Under the pieces are notes generated by a model. That model saw nothing but the letters and a program-made list of their open reading frames with translations, had not been told where the DNA came from and made no database searches. The translations under genes and the position numbers were made by a program. Positions 18,277 to 27,581 of a stretch of 64,000 nucleotides of DNA are shown here, in pieces. The first letter of the stretch is position 1. Every line of letters begins with the position of its first letter. This DNA is from Paucibacter sp. PLA-PC-4 (GTDB taxonomy: Bacteria; Pseudomonadota; Gammaproteobacteria; Burkholderiales; Burkholderiaceae_C): NCBI RefSeq assembly GCF_026241155.1, contig NZ_JAPFGP010000015.1, positions 62,001 through 126,000 of the forward strand. The letters are read 5' to 3'.

Positions 18277-20253
18277 TTGGGCACCACCGCTCCACATGCC
18301 ATGGGTTTGCGCTGGCGCGGCTTGCCGTGGCTGGTGCTGGCCGCCGGCCTGGGCCTGAGCCTGCTGGTCTGGCAGCAGCAGTGTCGTCACGAGGAGCGGC
18401 AACTGCGCACCGCTTTCGACGCCAGCCTGCGCGATGTCGGTCAGCGCGTCGAGCAGCGCATGGCGGCCCATGAGCATCTGCTGCAGGGGCTGCGTGGTTT
18501 TGTCGAGGCTTATCCGCAAACCGATGCTGCGGCGCTGCGGCGCTATGTCGATGCCTTGCCGCTGGGTGCCGACTACGCCGGGCTGCAGGGCCTGGGCCTG
18601 GCCTTGCTGGTCAATGCCGCCGACCTGCCCGAGCTGCTGCGCCGCCAACGCCTGGCCGGCAACGAGTCCTTCCGGATTTGGCCCGAGGGCCAGCGCCCGC
18701 ATCATGCCCCGGTAGTGCAGATCGAGCCCGGCGTCGAGCGCAACCAGCTGATGCTGGGTCGAGATCTGCTGGCCGAACCGCTGCTGGCCGAGGTGCTGGA
18801 GGCGGCGCGCGACTCTGGCCGGCTGGCGCTTTCGACCAAGCTGGCCCTGCCTGGCCTGCAGAACGGGAACCCGGCTGGCTTCTTGATGGCCTTGCCGATC
18901 TACCGCGGCAATGAGCCGCCGACCTCGGTGACGCAGCGGCGCGAGCGGCTGCGCGGCTGGGCGGTGGCGCCGGTGCTGGTGCAGGAGCTGATGGCCAGCC
19001 TCTACGGTGAGCTGCCGCCCGGCCTGCTGCTGGCGCTGTACGACGGCCAGGAGCTGGCCGCGGACCGGCTGCTGTACCGCTCGGTGCTCGCGACCGAGGA
19101 CGAGCGCGTCCGGCCGTTGCTGCAGGCGCAGGAATTTCTGGTGGTGGGCGGCCACACATGGACGGTGAGCTTGCAGGCTCAGCCGCGTTTTGCCAGCCTG
19201 CGCGGCGCGCTTGGCACCGAAGCCGTCTTGCTGGCCGGCGCCGGCCTGTCGGGGCTGCTGTCGCTGCTGGCCTGGTTGCTGGCCACCTCGCGAGGCCGAG
19301 CGCTGGCGCTGGCCGAGCGAATGACCCGGGCGCTGCGCGAGAGCGAGCAGCGCTGGGCCTTCGCCCTGGAAGGGGCCGGCGACGGCGTCTGGGATCTGCA
19401 CACCGCCGATGGCAGCATCAGCAGCTCGGCGCGCTGGAAGACCATCATGGGGCTGCGGCCCGGCCAGGGCGAGCCGAATCTGTCGCAGTTGCTGGCCTGC
19501 ACCCATCCCGAGGATCTGCCGCGCCTGCAGTCCGAGCTGCAGCGCTGCCTGGATGGGCAGAGCCCCAGCCTGGTCAGCGAATACCGGGTGGCCAGTGGCA
19601 GCGGCGGCTGGAACTGGGTGCTGGCTCGCGCTACCGTGGTCGAGCGCGGCGAGCAGGGCCGGCCGCTGCGCATCATCGGCACGCTGTCCGATATCAATGC
19701 ACGGCGCCAGTCCGAGGAGCGGTTGCGCTTCATGGCGCTGCACGACCCGCTGACCGAGCTGGCCAATCGCGCCCATTTCGACGAGCGCATGCATTTCGCG
19801 CTGGCCAATTCGCGCCGCTACAACGAGAACCTGGGCTTGATCCTGCTAGACCTGGACCGCTTCAAGCCCATCAATGACCAGTTCGGCCATGCGGTGGGCG
19901 ACCAGCTGCTGCAGACCGTGGCGCGCCGCATCAAGGGCTCGGTGCGCGAGACCGACACGGTTGGCCGCATCGGCGGCGACGAGTTTGTCGTGCTTCTCAC
20001 CGGCCCGGTGACGCGCGAGACCGCCCAGCTGGTGGCCGACAAGATCTTCAACCAGGTAGCACTGCCGATGGAGCTCAACGGCCTGCATATAGAGATCACC
20101 TGCTCGCTGGGCCTGGCGCTCTATCCCGAGGACGGCCAGGACGAGCTGAGCCTGACCAAGGCGGCCGATGACTCGATGTACCGCAACAAGCGCGCCGGTC
20201 GGCGTCTGATGGGTGGCGAGACTCGGGCGCCGGGCGAGTTCAAAGCCCCCTGA
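18277..20253 (+). CDS. CHASE-PAS-GGDEF membrane diguanylate cyclase
   Basis: 658-residue sensor that makes cyclic di-GMP from two GTP. Order: N-terminal membrane helix (LPWLVLAAGLGLSLLVW), periplasmic CHASE domain (~50-270), second membrane helix (LLAGAGLSGLLSLLAWLLA), PAS domain (~365-490), then GGDEF with the intact active site GGDEF at 566-570. The start is uncertain: TTG 18277 has AAGAGG upstream, whereas ATG 18301 lacks a clear site. CHASE domains sense small extracellular molecules. The binding-protein gene directly upstream is a plausible partner. The gene end overlaps the convergent radA by 14 bases. Confidence 0.9.
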   Translation: MGTTAPHAMGLRWRGLPWLVLAAGLGLSLLVWQQQCRHEERQLRTAFDASLRDVGQRVEQRMAAHEHLLQGLRGFVEAYPQTDAAALRRYVDALPLGADYAGLQGLGLALLVNAADLPELLRRQRLAGNESFRIWPEGQRPHHAPVVQIEPGVERNQLMLGRDLLAEPLLAEVLEAARDSGRLALSTKLALPGLQNGNPAGFLMALPIYRGNEPPTSVTQRRERLRGWAVAPVLVQELMASLYGELPPGLLLALYDGQELAADRLLYRSVLATEDERVRPLLQAQEFLVVGGHTWTVSLQAQPRFASLRGALGTEAVLLAGAGLSGLLSLLAWLLATSRGRALALAERMTRALRESEQRWAFALEGAGDGVWDLHTADGSISSSARWKTIMGLRPGQGEPNLSQLLACTHPEDLPRLQSELQRCLDGQSPSLVSEYRVASGSGGWNWVLARATVVERGEQGRPLRIIGTLSDINARRQSEERLRFMALHDPLTELANRAHFDERMHFALANSRRYNENLGLILLDLDRFKPINDQFGHAVGDQLLQTVARRIKGSVRETDTVGRIGGDEFVVLLTGPVTRETAQLVADKIFNQVALPMELNGLHIEITCSLGLALYPEDGQDELSLTKAADDSMYRNKRAGRRLMGGETRAPGEFKAP

Positions 20254-21604
20254 CCAGATCCATCGCGTCCTCGATGCGCTCGACCGCATGCACGGTCAGG
20301 CCTTCGATGGGTTTCTTCGGGGCATTGGCCTTGGGCACGACGGCGACGCTGAAACCGAGCTTGGCCGCCTCTTTGAGCCGCTCCTGGCCGCGCGGCGCCG
20401 GCCGCACCTCGCCGGCCAGACCGACCTCGCCAAAGGCGATGAAGCCTTTGGGCAGCGGCCGCCCGCGCAGCGAGCTCTGAATCGCCAAAAGCACGGCCAG
20501 ATCGGCCGCCGGCTCGCTGATGCGCACGCCGCCCACCGCGTTGACGAACACATCCTGGTCCATGGTCGCGACGCCGGCATGGCGATGCAGCACGGCCAGC
20601 AGCATCGCCAGCCGGTCACGGTCCAGGCCGACGCTCAGGCGGCGCGGGCTCGGTCCGCCGCTGTCGACCAGGGCTTGCAGCTCGACCAGCATAGGCCTGG
20701 TGCCTTCCAGCGTCACCAGCACGCAGCTGCCCGGCACCGGCTCGCCATGGGTGGACAAAAAGATGGCGCTGGGATTGGCCACGCCCTTGAGTCCCTTGTC
20801 CGTCATCGCGAACACGCCGATCTCGTTGACCGCGCCGAAGCGGTTCTTGATCGCGCGCACCAGGCGGAAGCTGCTGTGGGTGTCGCCCTCGAAGTACAGC
20901 ACCGTGTCGACGATGTGCTCGAGCACCCGAGGCCCGGCCAGCGCGCCCTCCTTGGTGACATGGCCCACCAGCACCATCGAGCAGCCGCTGGCCTTGGCCG
21001 TGCGGGTCAGATGGGCCGCGCATTCGCGTACTTGGGCCACCGAGCCTGGCGCCGAGCTGAGATGTTCGGAGTAGACGGTCTGGATCGAATCGATCACGCA
21101 GAACGCCGGCTGCTCGACCTCGATCGTCGCCAGGATCTTCTCCAGGCTGATCTCAGCCAACACCCGCACCTTCGCGCCGGCCAAGCCCAGCCGGCGCGAG
21201 CGCATCGCAATCTGGGCGCCCGATTCCTCGCCGGTCACGTAGAGCACCGGCAGCCGGGACGACAAATCGTCGATTGCCTGCAGCAGCAAGGTGGACTTGC
21301 CGATGCCCGGGTCGCCGCCGATCAGCACCACGCCGCCGGCCACGATGCCGCCACCCAGTACCCGGTCCAGTTCCTCCTGGCCGGTGGGCGTGCGCTCGAA
21401 GTCACTGGCCTCGATCTCGCTGAGCGTGGCCACCGGCTGGCTCTTGGCCAGGGCCTGGAAGCGGTTCTTGCCGCCGCTGCCGCCGGCCTCCGCCGGGCCT
21501 TCTATCAAGGTATTCCAGGCCCCGCAAGCCGGGCATTTGCCCAGCCATTTGGCGCTGGTCCCGCCGCATTCGGAGCAGGTGAAGATGGTTTTGTCTTTGG
21601 CCAT
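20240..21604 (-). CDS. radA: DNA repair protein RadA
   Basis: 454-residue RecA-like branch-migration ATPase for homologous recombination. N-terminal zinc finger CSECGGTSAKWLGKCPACG; Walker A GGDPGIGKST; the RadA-specific KNRFG motif (AIKNRFGAVNEIG); and a C-terminal Lon-like domain (SEPAADLAVLLAIQSS). Length matches E. coli RadA (460). ATG 21604 directly precedes the zinc finger. The membrane-protein gene upstream ends 14 bases away and is probably in the same transcript. Confidence 0.96.
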   Translation of the reverse strand: MAKDKTIFTCSECGGTSAKWLGKCPACGAWNTLIEGPAEAGGSGGKNRFQALAKSQPVATLSEIEASDFERTPTGQEELDRVLGGGIVAGGVVLIGGDPGIGKSTLLLQAIDDLSSRLPVLYVTGEESGAQIAMRSRRLGLAGAKVRVLAEISLEKILATIEVEQPAFCVIDSIQTVYSEHLSSAPGSVAQVRECAAHLTRTAKASGCSMVLVGHVTKEGALAGPRVLEHIVDTVLYFEGDTHSSFRLVRAIKNRFGAVNEIGVFAMTDKGLKGVANPSAIFLSTHGEPVPGSCVLVTLEGTRPMLVELQALVDSGGPSPRRLSVGLDRDRLAMLLAVLHRHAGVATMDQDVFVNAVGGVRISEPAADLAVLLAIQSSLRGRPLPKGFIAFGEVGLAGEVRPAPRGQERLKEAAKLGFSVAVVPKANAPKKPIEGLTVHAVERIEDAMDLVRGL

Positions 21605-21618
21605 GAGGGCGGATTGTC

Positions 21619-22383
21619 CTAGCTGTGACGCCACAGGCTCAGCGCATGTGGCAGCGACTGCGCGTGGGGCAGCCAGTGGTCGATCGCCGCGCCGAGCGCC
21701 ACACCAAACACCAGCGTCGCCAGCGCCCCTCGCCAGGTGTGCCCCAGCGCCCGCAGCAGCCAGCCCTCACGCTGGCGCCGCCAGGCGAAGCCACCGGCCA
21801 GCGCGGCCAGGGCCACCTCGACCGCCACCGCCATCAGCACCTCGACGCCGAACAGCGCAAACACCCCGGCGCCCAGCAGCCCGGCCAGCAGGCCGGCGAT
21901 GGCCAGCACCGCGACCAGCGGCCGAACCACCACCGCGCCCTCGTCGAGGGCCCCCAGTGCCTCTCCGCCAACCTTCAGTGCGCCCTCGGCGAAGTCGCCG
22001 CTGGCACCGCCGCCGCCGAAGTCGCCGCCCCCACCGCTACTGAACTCAGGCCCGCAGGAGCCGCCCCGGCGCGGCAAGGGCAGTTCGCCGGCGAGCTCGG
22101 CCGCATCGAGCGAGCCTTCTTCGCGGCTGAGCAAATAGGCCGCCCAGACCCGCAACAGACCGAGATAGACCAGGTAAGTGAAGGGCAAGACCAGCGCAAA
22201 GCGCCAGGCCAGCGATTCGACACCCGCTATGCGCAGCAGGGCGCCACCCAGCCACAGGCAGCCCAGGGTGCAGGCCGCGATCAGCAGTACATGCAGGCGT
22301 AGCCAGCGCTCTTGCCGCAGGCGATGCCGGGTTTGATCGATGAGCTTGCGCTCACTTCGAAGCTGAGAAGCCTGATTGTGCAT
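21619..22383 (-). CDS. Multi-pass membrane protein with Gly-rich loop, unknown function
   Basis: 254 residues; I recognise no family. Hydrophobic segments occur at ~28-50 (LLIAACTLGCLWLGGALL), ~60-80 (FALVLPFTYLVYLGLLRVW) and in the last third (VLAIAGLLAGLLGAGVFALF, VAVEVALAALAGGFAW, ATLVFGVALGAAI). A glycine-rich hydrophilic linker (SSGGGGDFGGGGASGDF) separates the halves, like the C-termini of some TPM-domain proteins but without that domain. It ends 14 bases before radA and is divergent from the LysE gene. Confidence 0.68.
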   Translation of the reverse strand: MHNQASQLRSERKLIDQTRHRLRQERWLRLHVLLIAACTLGCLWLGGALLRIAGVESLAWRFALVLPFTYLVYLGLLRVWAAYLLSREEGSLDAAELAGELPLPRRGGSCGPEFSSGGGGDFGGGGASGDFAEGALKVGGEALGALDEGAVVVRPLVAVLAIAGLLAGLLGAGVFALFGVEVLMAVAVEVALAALAGGFAWRRQREGWLLRALGHTWRGALATLVFGVALGAAIDHWLPHAQSLPHALSLWRHS

Positions 22384-22531
22384 TGATCCTCCTGCTATTG
22401 TCCGTACCGTTCCCGGCACCGTCTGCCGCACGACTGTAAAGCCCGTGACGGCGCGATCCGGCCCGCCCGTGCTACAAAGCCTGCTTGCGGCGGGCGATGA
22501 GTCCGCCGTCTTGCGTTCAGGAGCAGTGGTG

Positions 22532-23164
22532 ATGGATTTGTCGGTGTGGCTGGCTTTTTTTGCGGCGTCCTGGGCGATCAGCCTGTCGCCCGGTGCGGGC
22601 GCGATCGCGGCGATGAGCGCCGGGCTGAACCATGGCTTCAAGCGCGGCTACTTCATGACCTTTGGCCTGGTGCTGGGCATCCTGACTCAGATCGTCGTCG
22701 TCGGTGCCGGCCTGGGCGCGCTGATCGCGGCCTCGTCGATGGGATTCGCCATTGTCAAATGGCTGGGTGTGGCTTATCTGGTGTTTCTCGGCGTGCAGCA
22801 ATGGCGCGCGCCGGCCGAGCCCATGGTTGCGGCCGATGCCGAGGGTGCCGCGCTGACGACGCGCGGTCGTCTGGTGCTACGTGGCTGGGCCATCAACGCG
22901 GTCAACCCCAAGGGCACGGTCTTTCTGCTGGCCGTTGTGCCGCAGTTCCTGGATCTGGGCCGCAGCCTGGCGCCGCAATACCTGGTGATCGCGGTGACGC
23001 TGTGCTTTACCGACCTGGTCGTGATGGCCGGCTACACGGTGCTGGCCGCCAAAGTGCTGGCGGCGCTGCGCTCCGAGGCCCATCTGAAGCTGCTCAACAA
23101 GACCTTCGGCTCGCTATTTATCGCTGCTGGCGCCTTGCTGGCAACGTTTAAGCGCGTGGCTTGA
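22532..23164 (+). CDS. LysE/RhtB-family amino-acid exporter
   Basis: 210-residue inner-membrane protein with about six membrane helices and the family signature SWAISLSPGAGAIAAMSAGL near the N-terminus, plus GWAINAVNPKGTVFLLAVVPQF in the middle (here split for length only as one conserved region, NPKG being diagnostic). It should export homoserine, threonine or similar amino acids. ATG 22532 follows a GGAG site. A strong hairpin terminator lies just after the stop (23188-23217). Confidence 0.88.
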   Translation: MDLSVWLAFFAASWAISLSPGAGAIAAMSAGLNHGFKRGYFMTFGLVLGILTQIVVVGAGLGALIAASSMGFAIVKWLGVAYLVFLGVQQWRAPAEPMVAADAEGAALTTRGRLVLRGWAINAVNPKGTVFLLAVVPQFLDLGRSLAPQYLVIAVTLCFTDLVVMAGYTVLAAKVLAALRSEAHLKLLNKTFGSLFIAAGALLATFKRVA

Positions 23165-23187
23165 GTTCCTTCCCTTGCCTTTGAAGG

Positions 23188-23217
23188 CGGGCCGCCGATC
23201 TGGCGGCCCGATTTTTT
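23188..23217 (+). terminator. Rho-independent terminator after the LysE gene
   Basis: CGGGCCGCC (23188-23196), loop gatct, GGCGGCCCG (23202-23210), then six T. A perfect 9-bp GC stem with a T-tract. The next gene starts at once downstream (23219), so it needs its own promoter or read-through. Confidence 0.85.
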
Positions 23218-23218
23218 G

Positions 23219-24109
23219 ATGCCCACCATCGCGCAGCAACGCTGGCTTTTCTGGATCCCTACGCTGATCTGGGCCAGCACCTGGCATGTGATCCTCTATC
23301 AACTGGCTTCGCCGGTGCCGGTGCTGAACTCGGTGGCCTGGCGCTTTGCGCTGGCGGCCCTGCTGCTGGTGGGCCTGGCGCGCTGGCGCGGCGAGAGCCT
23401 GCGATTGCCGGCCTCGGCCCATCTCCTGATGGCGGCCACCGGCATCGTGCAGTACAGCGGCAACTACTGGTCGGTCTACGAGGCCGAGCGCCACATCCCC
23501 AGCGGTCTGGTGGCGGTGCTGTTCTCGCTGATGGTGTTCGGCAATGCGCTCTCAGGTCGGCTGTTCTTCGGCCAGTCGGTGACGCGGCGCTTTTTGCTTG
23601 CGTCCAGCGGCGGGGTGCTGGGCGTGGTGCTGATCTTCTGGCCCGAGATCGCCGCCACCGGCGCGCGGCCGACTGCCGCGCTCGGTCTGGGACTGGGCCT
23701 GCTGGCAGTCCTCTGCGCCTGCATCGGCAATGTGCTGACTCTCACACTTACCAGGCGCCAACTGCCCCTGGTGCCCATCTTGGCCTGGAGCATGGGCTAT
23801 GGCGCGCTCTTCCTGCTGGCGCTGTCGCTGGGCAGCGGGGCCGGGCTGCAGTTCGATACCAGGCCGGCCTACTTGCTGTCGCTGCTCTATCTGGCGGTGT
23901 TTGGCTCGGTGGTCGCTTTCGTGCTTTATTTCAAGCTCGCTCAGGCGCAAGGGCCTGCGCGGGCGGCTCTGACAGGCGTCGTGATCCCGGTGATCGCGCT
24001 GCTGATCTCGGCGGTCTTCGAGGGCTGGCGGCCGACGGCGATGTCGCTGGCCGGCATGGGGCTGAGTCTGGTCAGCCTTTACTTCGCGACCCGCGTCGCT
24101 ACTCGGTGA
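23219..24109 (+). CDS. EamA-family (DMT) transporter, first copy
   Basis: 296-residue drug/metabolite transporter with ten predicted membrane helices in two EamA halves (WIPTLIWASTWHVILYQLA at the N-terminus; LLSLLYLAVFGSVVAFVLYF and VVIPVIALLISAVFEGW in the second half). It exports an unknown metabolite. ATG 23219 is used although no clear ribosome site is visible, because the upstream bases are the LysE terminator. Its end overlaps the convergent arfB by 11 bases. It is not close in sequence to the second EamA gene at 28720. Confidence 0.85.
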   Translation: MPTIAQQRWLFWIPTLIWASTWHVILYQLASPVPVLNSVAWRFALAALLLVGLARWRGESLRLPASAHLLMAATGIVQYSGNYWSVYEAERHIPSGLVAVLFSLMVFGNALSGRLFFGQSVTRRFLLASSGGVLGVVLIFWPEIAATGARPTAALGLGLGLLAVLCACIGNVLTLTLTRRQLPLVPILAWSMGYGALFLLALSLGSGAGLQFDTRPAYLLSLLYLAVFGSVVAFVLYFKLAQAQGPARAALTGVVIPVIALLISAVFEGWRPTAMSLAGMGLSLVSLYFATRVATR

Positions 24110-24503
24110 CCCGGCCGCGCCCTGCCTTGATGCCCGAACGCAGCGACTTGCCCTGCAGCCGGCGCTGCTGCGAGCCGTAGGTGGGCTTGGTGGCGCGGCG
24201 CGCCTTTGGCGTGTGGGCCACGCTCTGCACCAGTGCGACCAGCCGCTCGATCGCGTCGGCACGGTTCATCTCCTGGCTGCGGTGCTCCTGGGCCTTGATC
24301 ACGACCACGCCCTCGCCGGTGATGCGCTGATCGCTCAGGGCCAGCAGCCGTTGCTTGATCAGCGCCGGCAGGCTAGAGCGCTGGATGTCAAAGCGCAGAT
24401 GGACGGCGCTGGAGACCTTGTTGACGTTCTGACCGCCTGCCCCCTGGGCACGAATGAAGCTGAGCTCCAGCTCCCAGGGCTGAGGTTGCCAGGCGAGTTT
24501 CAA
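24099..24503 (-). CDS. arfB: Ribosome rescue hydrolase ArfB (YaeJ)
   Basis: 134-residue peptidyl-tRNA hydrolase that frees stalled ribosomes lacking a stop codon. The catalytic GGQ is in RAQGAGGQNVNKVSSAVHL, and the Lys/Arg-rich mRNA-channel tail is present (RRLQGKSLRSGIKAGRGR). TTG 24503 is chosen: it overlaps the upstream thioesterase stop as TTGA, and gives the length of E. coli ArfB (140). An in-frame start further upstream would lie inside the thioesterase gene. Third gene of alr-thioesterase-arfB. Confidence 0.92.
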   Translation of the reverse strand: MKLAWQPQPWELELSFIRAQGAGGQNVNKVSSAVHLRFDIQRSSLPALIKQRLLALSDQRITGEGVVVIKAQEHRSQEMNRADAIERLVALVQSVAHTPKARRATKPTYGSQQRRLQGKSLRSGIKAGRGRVTE

Positions 24504-24988
24504 CAAGCCCCCGGCTGGCGGATCTGCTGGAAGCGCTGCTCCAGCTCCTGGCGCAGCTCGCGGCGCAGCTGTGCCGAGGCGAAGCGTCGGCATTCGTCAG
24601 GCGTTACCGGCTTCAGCGGCGGTACCTTGGCCGGCTTGCCGGCGTCGTCGACCGCCACCATCGTGAAGAAGCAGCTGTTGGCATGGCGCACGATCTGGCT
24701 GCGGATATTCTCGGCCACCACCTTGATGCCGATCTCCATCGAGGAGCTGCCTGTGAAATTGACCGAGGCCAGAAAGGTCACCAGCTCGCCGACATGGATA
24801 GGCTGGCGGAACATCACCTGGTCGACCGACAGGGTCACGACATAGCGCCCGGCATAGCGACTGGCGCAGGCATAGGCGGCCTGGTCCAGCAACTTCAAAA
24901 TGGTGCCGCCATGCACATTGCCGGAAAAATTGGCCATGTCCGGCGTCATCAGGACCGTCATGCTGAGTTGATGTGCGGGCATGTCCAT
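24500..24988 (-). CDS. Acyl-CoA thioesterase, YciA-like hotdog fold
   Basis: 162-residue hotdog-fold hydrolase that cleaves acyl-CoA to free acid and CoA. Signature: MANFSGNVHGGTILKLLDQA with the catalytic-loop HGG and Asp, followed by VVTLSVDQVMFRQPIHVGEL. ATG 24988 has GGAG eight bases upstream. It starts 5 bases after the alanine racemase stop and overlaps arfB by 4 bases, so the three are one operon. The C-terminal ~30 residues (RRFASAQLRRELRQELEQRF) form a basic helix longer than in E. coli YciA. Confidence 0.9.
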   Translation of the reverse strand: MDMPAHQLSMTVLMTPDMANFSGNVHGGTILKLLDQAAYACASRYAGRYVVTLSVDQVMFRQPIHVGELVTFLASVNFTGSSSMEIGIKVVAENIRSQIVRHANSCFFTMVAVDDAGKPAKVPPLKPVTPDECRRFASAQLRRELRQELEQRFQQIRQPGAC

Positions 24989-24993
24989 CTGAT

Positions 24994-26103
24994 TCACTCC
25001 ATATGTTGAATCGTTACAGGCACTCTTCGTGCCAGCGCACACATCAGCTCGTAGCCTATCGTGCCACCGGCCTTGGCCACCTCGTCGATGGCCAGCACTG
25101 CGCCCTTGGGGCCGCAGCCCCACAGCGTGACCTCGCTGCCAAAATTGGCATGGGGCAGCTCGCTCAAGTCGACCGCGAGCATGTCCATCGAGACCCGGCC
25201 CACTGTGCCTGTGCGCTGGCCCTCGACCAGGATGGGCGTGCCGCTAGGGCAGTGGCGCGGATAGCCGTCGGCATAGCCGCAGGCGACGATGCCGATGCGC
25301 ATCGCTCGCTCGGCGGTGAAGCTGCTGCCGTAGCCCACAGTGTCGCCGGGCCGCAGGTTCTGGATGGCGATGACCCTGGAGCGCAGCGTCATCGCCGGGC
25401 GCAGGTCCCAGTGGGCGGCGTCGTGCTCGGGATAGTCCGGCACGCCGCCATAGCTCATCACGCCAGCGCGCACCCAGTCGCTGCGCACCCGACTGGTGTG
25501 GCGCAAGGTGGCGGCGCTGTTGCTGACCGAGCGCTCTCCCGGCAGGTCGGCCGCGACGGCATCGAAGGCTGCCAGTTGGTGGGCGATGCCGTCGCCGCCC
25601 AGGCGGTTGGCATCGGCGTCGGAGAAATGCGTCATCAGTGAAATCTCGTCGACCTGGGGCAGGGCGTTGAGCCGGTTCCAGGCGGCGCGCAAGGCGCTTG
25701 GGGTGAAACCCAGCCGGTTCATGCCGCTGTTCATCTTTAGGAAGACGCGGTGCGGCTCATGGGTCTTGTGCATCGCCAGCCAGTCGATCTGCTGCTCGCA
25801 GTGCACGGCATGCCAGAGCTTCAGCCGCGAGCACAGCTCCAAATCGCGGGTCTCGAAGCAGCCTTCGAGCAAAAGGATGGGACCGCGCCAGCCCAACTCT
25901 CGCAGAGTCTGGGCTTCGGACAGATCCAAGAGCGCAAAACCGTCGGCGCCGCGCAGCCCCTCGTAGGCGGCGGCCAGGCCGTGGCCATAGGCATTGGCCT
26001 TGACGACAGCCCACACCTTGGCGTCGGGCGCGCAGGCCCGGGCGCGGGCGAGGTTGTGGGCCAGGGCGGGAACATGGATCAGGGCTTCGATAGGGCGCGG
26101 CAT
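24994..26103 (-). CDS. alr: Alanine racemase
   Basis: 369-residue PLP enzyme making D-alanine for peptidoglycan. The PLP-lysine motif is [11 protein letters not shown] near residue 35; the second catalytic base region is [10 protein letters not shown]; the C-terminal barrel has [18 protein letters not shown] 26103 is chosen over an upstream in-frame start because it begins at the family N-terminus ([16 protein letters not shown]). It leads the operon with the thioesterase and arfB genes and is divergent from lplT. It could also be the catabolic DadX form; dadA is not adjacent (36552). Confidence 0.93.
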   Translation of the reverse strand: MPRPIEALIHVPALAHNLARARACAPDAKVWAVVKANAYGHGLAAAYEGLRGADGFALLDLSEAQTLRELGWRGPILLLEGCFETRDLELCSRLKLWHAVHCEQQIDWLAMHKTHEPHRVFLKMNSGMNRLGFTPSALRAAWNRLNALPQVDEISLMTHFSDADANRLGGDGIAHQLAAFDAVAADLPGERSVSNSAATLRHTSRVRSDWVRAGVMSYGGVPDYPEHDAAHWDLRPAMTLRSRVIAIQNLRPGDTVGYGSSFTAERAMRIGIVACGYADGYPRHCPSGTPILVEGQRTGTVGRVSMDMLAVDLSELPHANFGSEVTLWGCGPKGAVLAIDEVAKAGGTIGYELMCALARRVPVTIQHME

Positions 26104-26271
26104 AGGCCGAATTGTGGCATCGCCCTGGCAGGCTGATGGCGCAGGCTCGCCGTCCCCCAAAAGGGGTGCATGCTATAAAGCCGCGCTCTTGCCCATTTGT
26201 GAAACTTTGCTTCCGGGGGCTAGGCTGGCCCCAGTTCCCGCAGCATTTCTACGCAGTTCACTTACGGGCAG

Positions 26272-27537
26272 ATGAAAAAAGGTTTCTACACCATCATGTC
26301 GGCGCAGTTCTTCAGCTCGCTGGCTGATAACGCGCTGTTTGTCGCTGCCGTGGAACTGCTGCGCACCTCGGGCGAGCCGGAGTGGCAGCGCGCCGCCCTG
26401 GTGCCGATGTTTGCGCTGTTCTATGTGATCCTGGCGCCTTTTGTCGGTGCCTTCGCCGACGCCGTGCCCAAGGGCAAGGTGATGTTCTATTCGAACAGCA
26501 TCAAGGTGGTGGGCTGCCTGATGATGCTGTTCGGCAGCCATCCGCTGATGGCCTATGCCATCGTCGGCCTGGGCGCTGCGGCCTACTCGCCGGCCAAGTA
26601 CGGCATCCTGACCGAGCTGCTGCCGCCCTCTCAACTGGTTAAGGCCAATGGTTGGATCGAGGGGCTGACGATTGCCTCCATCATCTTGGGCGTGTTGCTG
26701 GGCGGGCAGTTGGTCGGCCCGCATGCCTCGGCCTGGCTGCTGAGCCTGGGCCTGCCCGGCATCCACAGCGCGCCGCAGGCGGCGATTGCCAGCCTGGTCG
26801 GGCTGTATGTGATCGCGGCCCTGTTCAACCTGCGCATCCCGCGCACCGATGCGCCGCTGCAGCCGGTGGGCCTGGGCCCGCTGGGCCTGGTGCGCGACTT
26901 CGCCAACTGTAATTCACGTCTTTGGCAGGACAAGCTGGGCCAGATTTCGCTGGCCACGACGACGCTGTTCTGGGGCGTTTCCGGCAATCTGCGCTATATC
27001 GTGCTGGCTTGGGCCGCCGCTGCGCTGGGCTATGGCACGACCCAGGCCTCCAGCCTGGTCGGCGTGGTCGCGATAGGCACGGCGGTCGGCGCCGTCGTCG
27101 CCTCGATGTATATGCGACTGGAGCGTGCTACCGCGGTGATCCCGCTGGGCATCGCGATGGGACTGCTGGTGATCTTGATGAATGTGATCAGCAACGTTTG
27201 GGTGGCCGCGCCCTTTCTGATCGTGCTGGGTGGCATTGGCGGCTTCCTGGTCGTGCCGATGAATGCGCTGCTGCAGCATCGCGGCCACAATCTGATGGGC
27301 GCCGGCCGATCAATCGCGGTGCAGAACTTCAATGAGCAGGCCTGCATCCTGGGCCTGGGTGCGCTCTACACCGGCATGACCAAGTTCGGCATGTCGGCCT
27401 TCGGCGCGATCACGATCTTCGGCGTCGTCGTCGCCGGCACCATGTGGCTGATCAAGCGCTGGCACCGCAACAACTGCCTGCGCCACCCCGAGGAACTGGA
27501 GCGCCTGCTCAAGCTCGCGCGTAGCGACTGCCACTGA
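26272..27537 (+). CDS. lplT: Lysophospholipid transporter LplT
   Basis: 421-residue major-facilitator protein with ~12 helices that flips lysophospholipids across the inner membrane for re-acylation. Family landmarks are MSAQFFSSLADNALFVAAVE at the start, AAAYSPAKYGILTELLPP, LVKANGWIEGLTI and MNALLQHRGHNLMGAGRSIAVQ (one region, cited in part). In enterobacteria lplT neighbours aas; no acyltransferase gene is next to it here. It is divergent from alr across a 168-base gap that includes TGCTATAAA at 26171-26179, a possible extended -10 element. Confidence 0.92.
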   Translation: MKKGFYTIMSAQFFSSLADNALFVAAVELLRTSGEPEWQRAALVPMFALFYVILAPFVGAFADAVPKGKVMFYSNSIKVVGCLMMLFGSHPLMAYAIVGLGAAAYSPAKYGILTELLPPSQLVKANGWIEGLTIASIILGVLLGGQLVGPHASAWLLSLGLPGIHSAPQAAIASLVGLYVIAALFNLRIPRTDAPLQPVGLGPLGLVRDFANCNSRLWQDKLGQISLATTTLFWGVSGNLRYIVLAWAAAALGYGTTQASSLVGVVAIGTAVGAVVASMYMRLERATAVIPLGIAMGLLVILMNVISNVWVAAPFLIVLGGIGGFLVVPMNALLQHRGHNLMGAGRSIAVQNFNEQACILGLGALYTGMTKFGMSAFGAITIFGVVVAGTMWLIKRWHRNNCLRHPEELERLLKLARSDCH

Positions 27538-27581
27538 AGCGGGCCCGGCCGTCTGCCCAAGACCGGGCGCCTAGATCTGAC

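Noticed and set aside
20213-21622. Open frame of ~470 codons opposite radA
   Set aside because: RadA is unambiguous on the minus strand; the other frame lacks any domain.
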